Assembly (NCBI RefSeq): GCF_000021685.1
Contig: NC_011959.1
Coordinates: 682,001-746,000 of the forward strand
Reading direction: 5' to 3'
DNA length: 64,000 nt
Source: Thermomicrobium roseum DSM 5159
GTDB taxonomy: Bacteria; Chloroflexota; Chloroflexia; Thermomicrobiales; Thermomicrobiaceae
Both the position numbers and the translations under genes were made by a program. The notes below the pieces were generated by a model. That model was not told the origin of the DNA and ran no database searches. It saw only the letters and a program-made list of their open reading frames with translations. Shown piece by piece: positions 62,524-64,000 of the stretch (its first letter is position 1; the number at the start of each line of letters is the position of its first letter).

Positions 62524-62557
62524 GTCGGCAGAGACGAGATCGTTGGGGCACAATGGA

Positions 62558-62591
62558 ACCCGAGCACTCGGTGCGAGGTGCTCGGGTTTTT
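62558..62591 (+). terminator. Rho-independent terminator after gcvPA
   Basis: A 10-bp stem (ACCCGAGCAC, 62558-62567, with GTGCTCGGGT, 62578-62587), a 10-base loop and TTTTT. It closes the gcv transcript before der. Confidence 0.9.
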
Positions 62592-62608
62592 GCGTAGGGG
62601 AGCGGGGA

Positions 62609-63991
62609 ATGCCTTTACCGCAGGTGGCGATCGTCGGGCGCCCGAACGTCGGAAAGTCGACGCTGTTCAACCGGCTCCTTCGCCAGCGGCGGGCGATCGT
62701 CGAGGAGGTCCCCGGCACGACGCGTGATCGGATCTATGGGATCGTCGAATGGAATGATTTGCGCTTCGGCCTGTTCGATACCGGCGGTCTTCTGACCGAG
62801 GAGGAAATCGAGCGCTCCAGCGAACGCGAACTCGTCGAAGCGACGAAGGCACAGGCTGAACTCGCTATCGCAGAGGCCGATCTGGTGATCTTCGTCGTCG
62901 ATGCCTCAGCGGGACCGACTGCCGGTGACTGGGAGGTCGCCGATTTCCTGCGGCGAACCGATAAGCCGATCCTCCTCGTGGCGAACAAGGCGGAATCGCG
63001 AGAACGCGAGTTCAATGCGTTGCAATTCTATGAGCTGGGGCTCGGTGACCCGATTCCCGTGTCGGCGCTCCACGGACGGGGTATCGCTGATCTACTCGAC
63101 GCGATCGCCGAACGTCTCCCCCGACGTGAAGAGGACGGAACTGCCGAGGCGGAGGCACCGAAGATCGCGATCGTGGGACGGCCGAACGTTGGAAAATCGG
63201 CTCTGCTCAATGCGATTCTCGGTCAGCCGCGTCAGATCGTCTCGCCTATTCCTGGCACGACGCGCGATGCGGTGGATACCGAGTTGGTTTGGAAAGGACA
63301 GCCGATCGTCCTCATCGACACGGCGGGTATCCGGCGTCCTGGCCGAATCGAACGAGGCATCGAGCGCTACAGCATCCTGCGAGCAGAACGGGCAATCGAG
63401 CGGTCAGACGTGGCGATCCTGGTGGTCGACGCGACGGAACCCTTCACGCATCAAGACCAAGCTGTAGCTGGCAAGGTGCTCGATGCCAAGAAGGGAATCG
63501 TGGTCGCCATCAACAAGTGGGATCTTTTCGAGCACATGGAGGGGGAGGGAGCGCGCGAAGCGTTCGAGGAGGATGCGCGGGAAGCGTTTCACTTCATGCC
63601 CTGGGCTCCGCTCGTCTTCGTTTCGGCATTGACTGGTAAGAATGTCGAGCACGTCGTGGATCTGGCGCTGGTGGTCGTGGCCGAGCGGTCACGGCGTATA
63701 CCGACAGCAGAACTGAACCAACTATTACGGGAGGCGATTGCCCATCATCCACCCCCGACACGACCGGGGAAGTGGGTCAAGTTCTATTATGTGACGCAGC
63801 CGGAAGTGAATCCGCCTACCTTCGTGTTCTTTTGCAATCGTCCGCAGCTCGTTCACTTCTCCTACAAGCGCTATCTCGAAAACCGAATCAGGGAGCGCTA
63901 CGGTTTTCTCGGCACGCCGATTGAGCTCGTCTTCCGGGAGCGCGAGCGTTCGGCACCTGCGTGGGAGCGTGGCAAGGCTGGTCGATCGTAG
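62609..63991 (+). CDS. der: Ribosome biogenesis GTPase Der (EngA)
   Basis: A 460-residue protein with two tandem GTPase domains, used in 50S assembly. The first G1 is VGRPNVGKSTLFNRLL, G3 DTGG and G4 NKAE; the second G1 is VGRPNVGKSALLNAIL, G3 DTAGI and G4 NKWD. A KH-like C-terminal domain (RPQLVHFSYKRYLENRIRER) closes the chain. The ATG at 62609 follows AGCGGGGA; the open frame reaching back to 62543 crosses the terminator and is rejected. Nine bases after its stop the window ends. Confidence 0.97.
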   Translation: MPLPQVAIVGRPNVGKSTLFNRLLRQRRAIVEEVPGTTRDRIYGIVEWNDLRFGLFDTGGLLTEEEIERSSERELVEATKAQAELAIAEADLVIFVVDASAGPTAGDWEVADFLRRTDKPILLVANKAESREREFNALQFYELGLGDPIPVSALHGRGIADLLDAIAERLPRREEDGTAEAEAPKIAIVGRPNVGKSALLNAILGQPRQIVSPIPGTTRDAVDTELVWKGQPIVLIDTAGIRRPGRIERGIERYSILRAERAIERSDVAILVVDATEPFTHQDQAVAGKVLDAKKGIVVAINKWDLFEHMEGEGAREAFEEDAREAFHFMPWAPLVFVSALTGKNVEHVVDLALVVVAERSRRIPTAELNQLLREAIAHHPPPTRPGKWVKFYYVTQPEVNPPTFVFFCNRPQLVHFSYKRYLENRIRERYGFLGTPIELVFRERERSAPAWERGKAGRS

Positions 63992-64000
63992 AGCAGCGAA

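Overview
The window is a gene-dense stretch of a high-GC bacterial chromosome with no insertion sequences, prophage or CRISPR. The gene set points to a thermophilic aerobic member of the Chloroflexota, probably a Thermomicrobium-like bacterium: a caa3-type oxidase with subunit II fused to cytochrome c, a K+-independent proton-pumping pyrophosphatase, a Bacillus-type Fe-S PurF, a DnaD-like protein beside DnaB, and many GTG starts. The taxonomic call is inference, because no marker gene was compared. Promoters that can be read share a TTGnnn-17/18-TAnnnT pattern.

Layout. 1-8.3 kb (mostly minus strand): DnaD-like fragment, dnaB, rplI, a DUF4258 gene on the plus strand, rlmB, cysS, an FmdB zinc ribbon and polA. 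8.5-14.4 kb (plus): moxR, DUF58, transglutaminase and a PfkB kinase in one run. 14.5-21 kb (minus): hppA and ctaCDEF. 21.5-24.7 kb (plus): acetyl-CoA synthetase and thiolase. 24.7-27.2 kb (minus): dnaN and recF without dnaA. 27.2-29.7 kb (plus): a Rad52/Erf-like single-strand annealing protein and an aminotransferase. 29.7-35.2 kb (minus): queA, ruvB, a Trm112-like zinc protein, an RNA operon (tRNA-Leu, RNase P RNA, tRNA-His) and a Kef-type antiporter. 35.7-40.7 kb (plus): alaS, a baseplate-J-like membrane protein, ruvX and a c-di-AMP receptor. 40.7-42.9 kb (minus): a small membrane protein, a FolD-like enzyme and a cyclodeaminase-family protein. 43.2-47.3 kb (plus): an XRE regulator and dnaE. 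47.3-52.2 kb (minus): glmS behind a glmS ribozyme, then tatD, rdgB and a Mur-ligase-like gene with an in-frame TGA. 52.4-64 kb (plus): purB-purC-purS-purQ-purL-purF, gcvT-gcvH-gcvPA and der.

Functional themes. Several genes serve one-carbon and purine metabolism: glycine cleavage supplies methylene-THF, the FolD/cyclodeaminase pair could convert it to formyl-THF, and the pur operon makes IMP and AMP (purH and the formyl-THF steps of the pathway are elsewhere). A second group serves replication and repair: dnaB, polA, dnaN, recF, dnaE, ruvB, ruvX and the annealing protein. The strongest points for a second look are the glmS ribozyme (52007-52144), the FolD homologue that has lost both cyclohydrolase residues beside a separate cyclodeaminase-type protein (41357-42882), the clean in-frame stop in the Mur-ligase gene (48388-48390), and the apparent co-transcription of RNase P RNA with two of its substrates (32495-33055).
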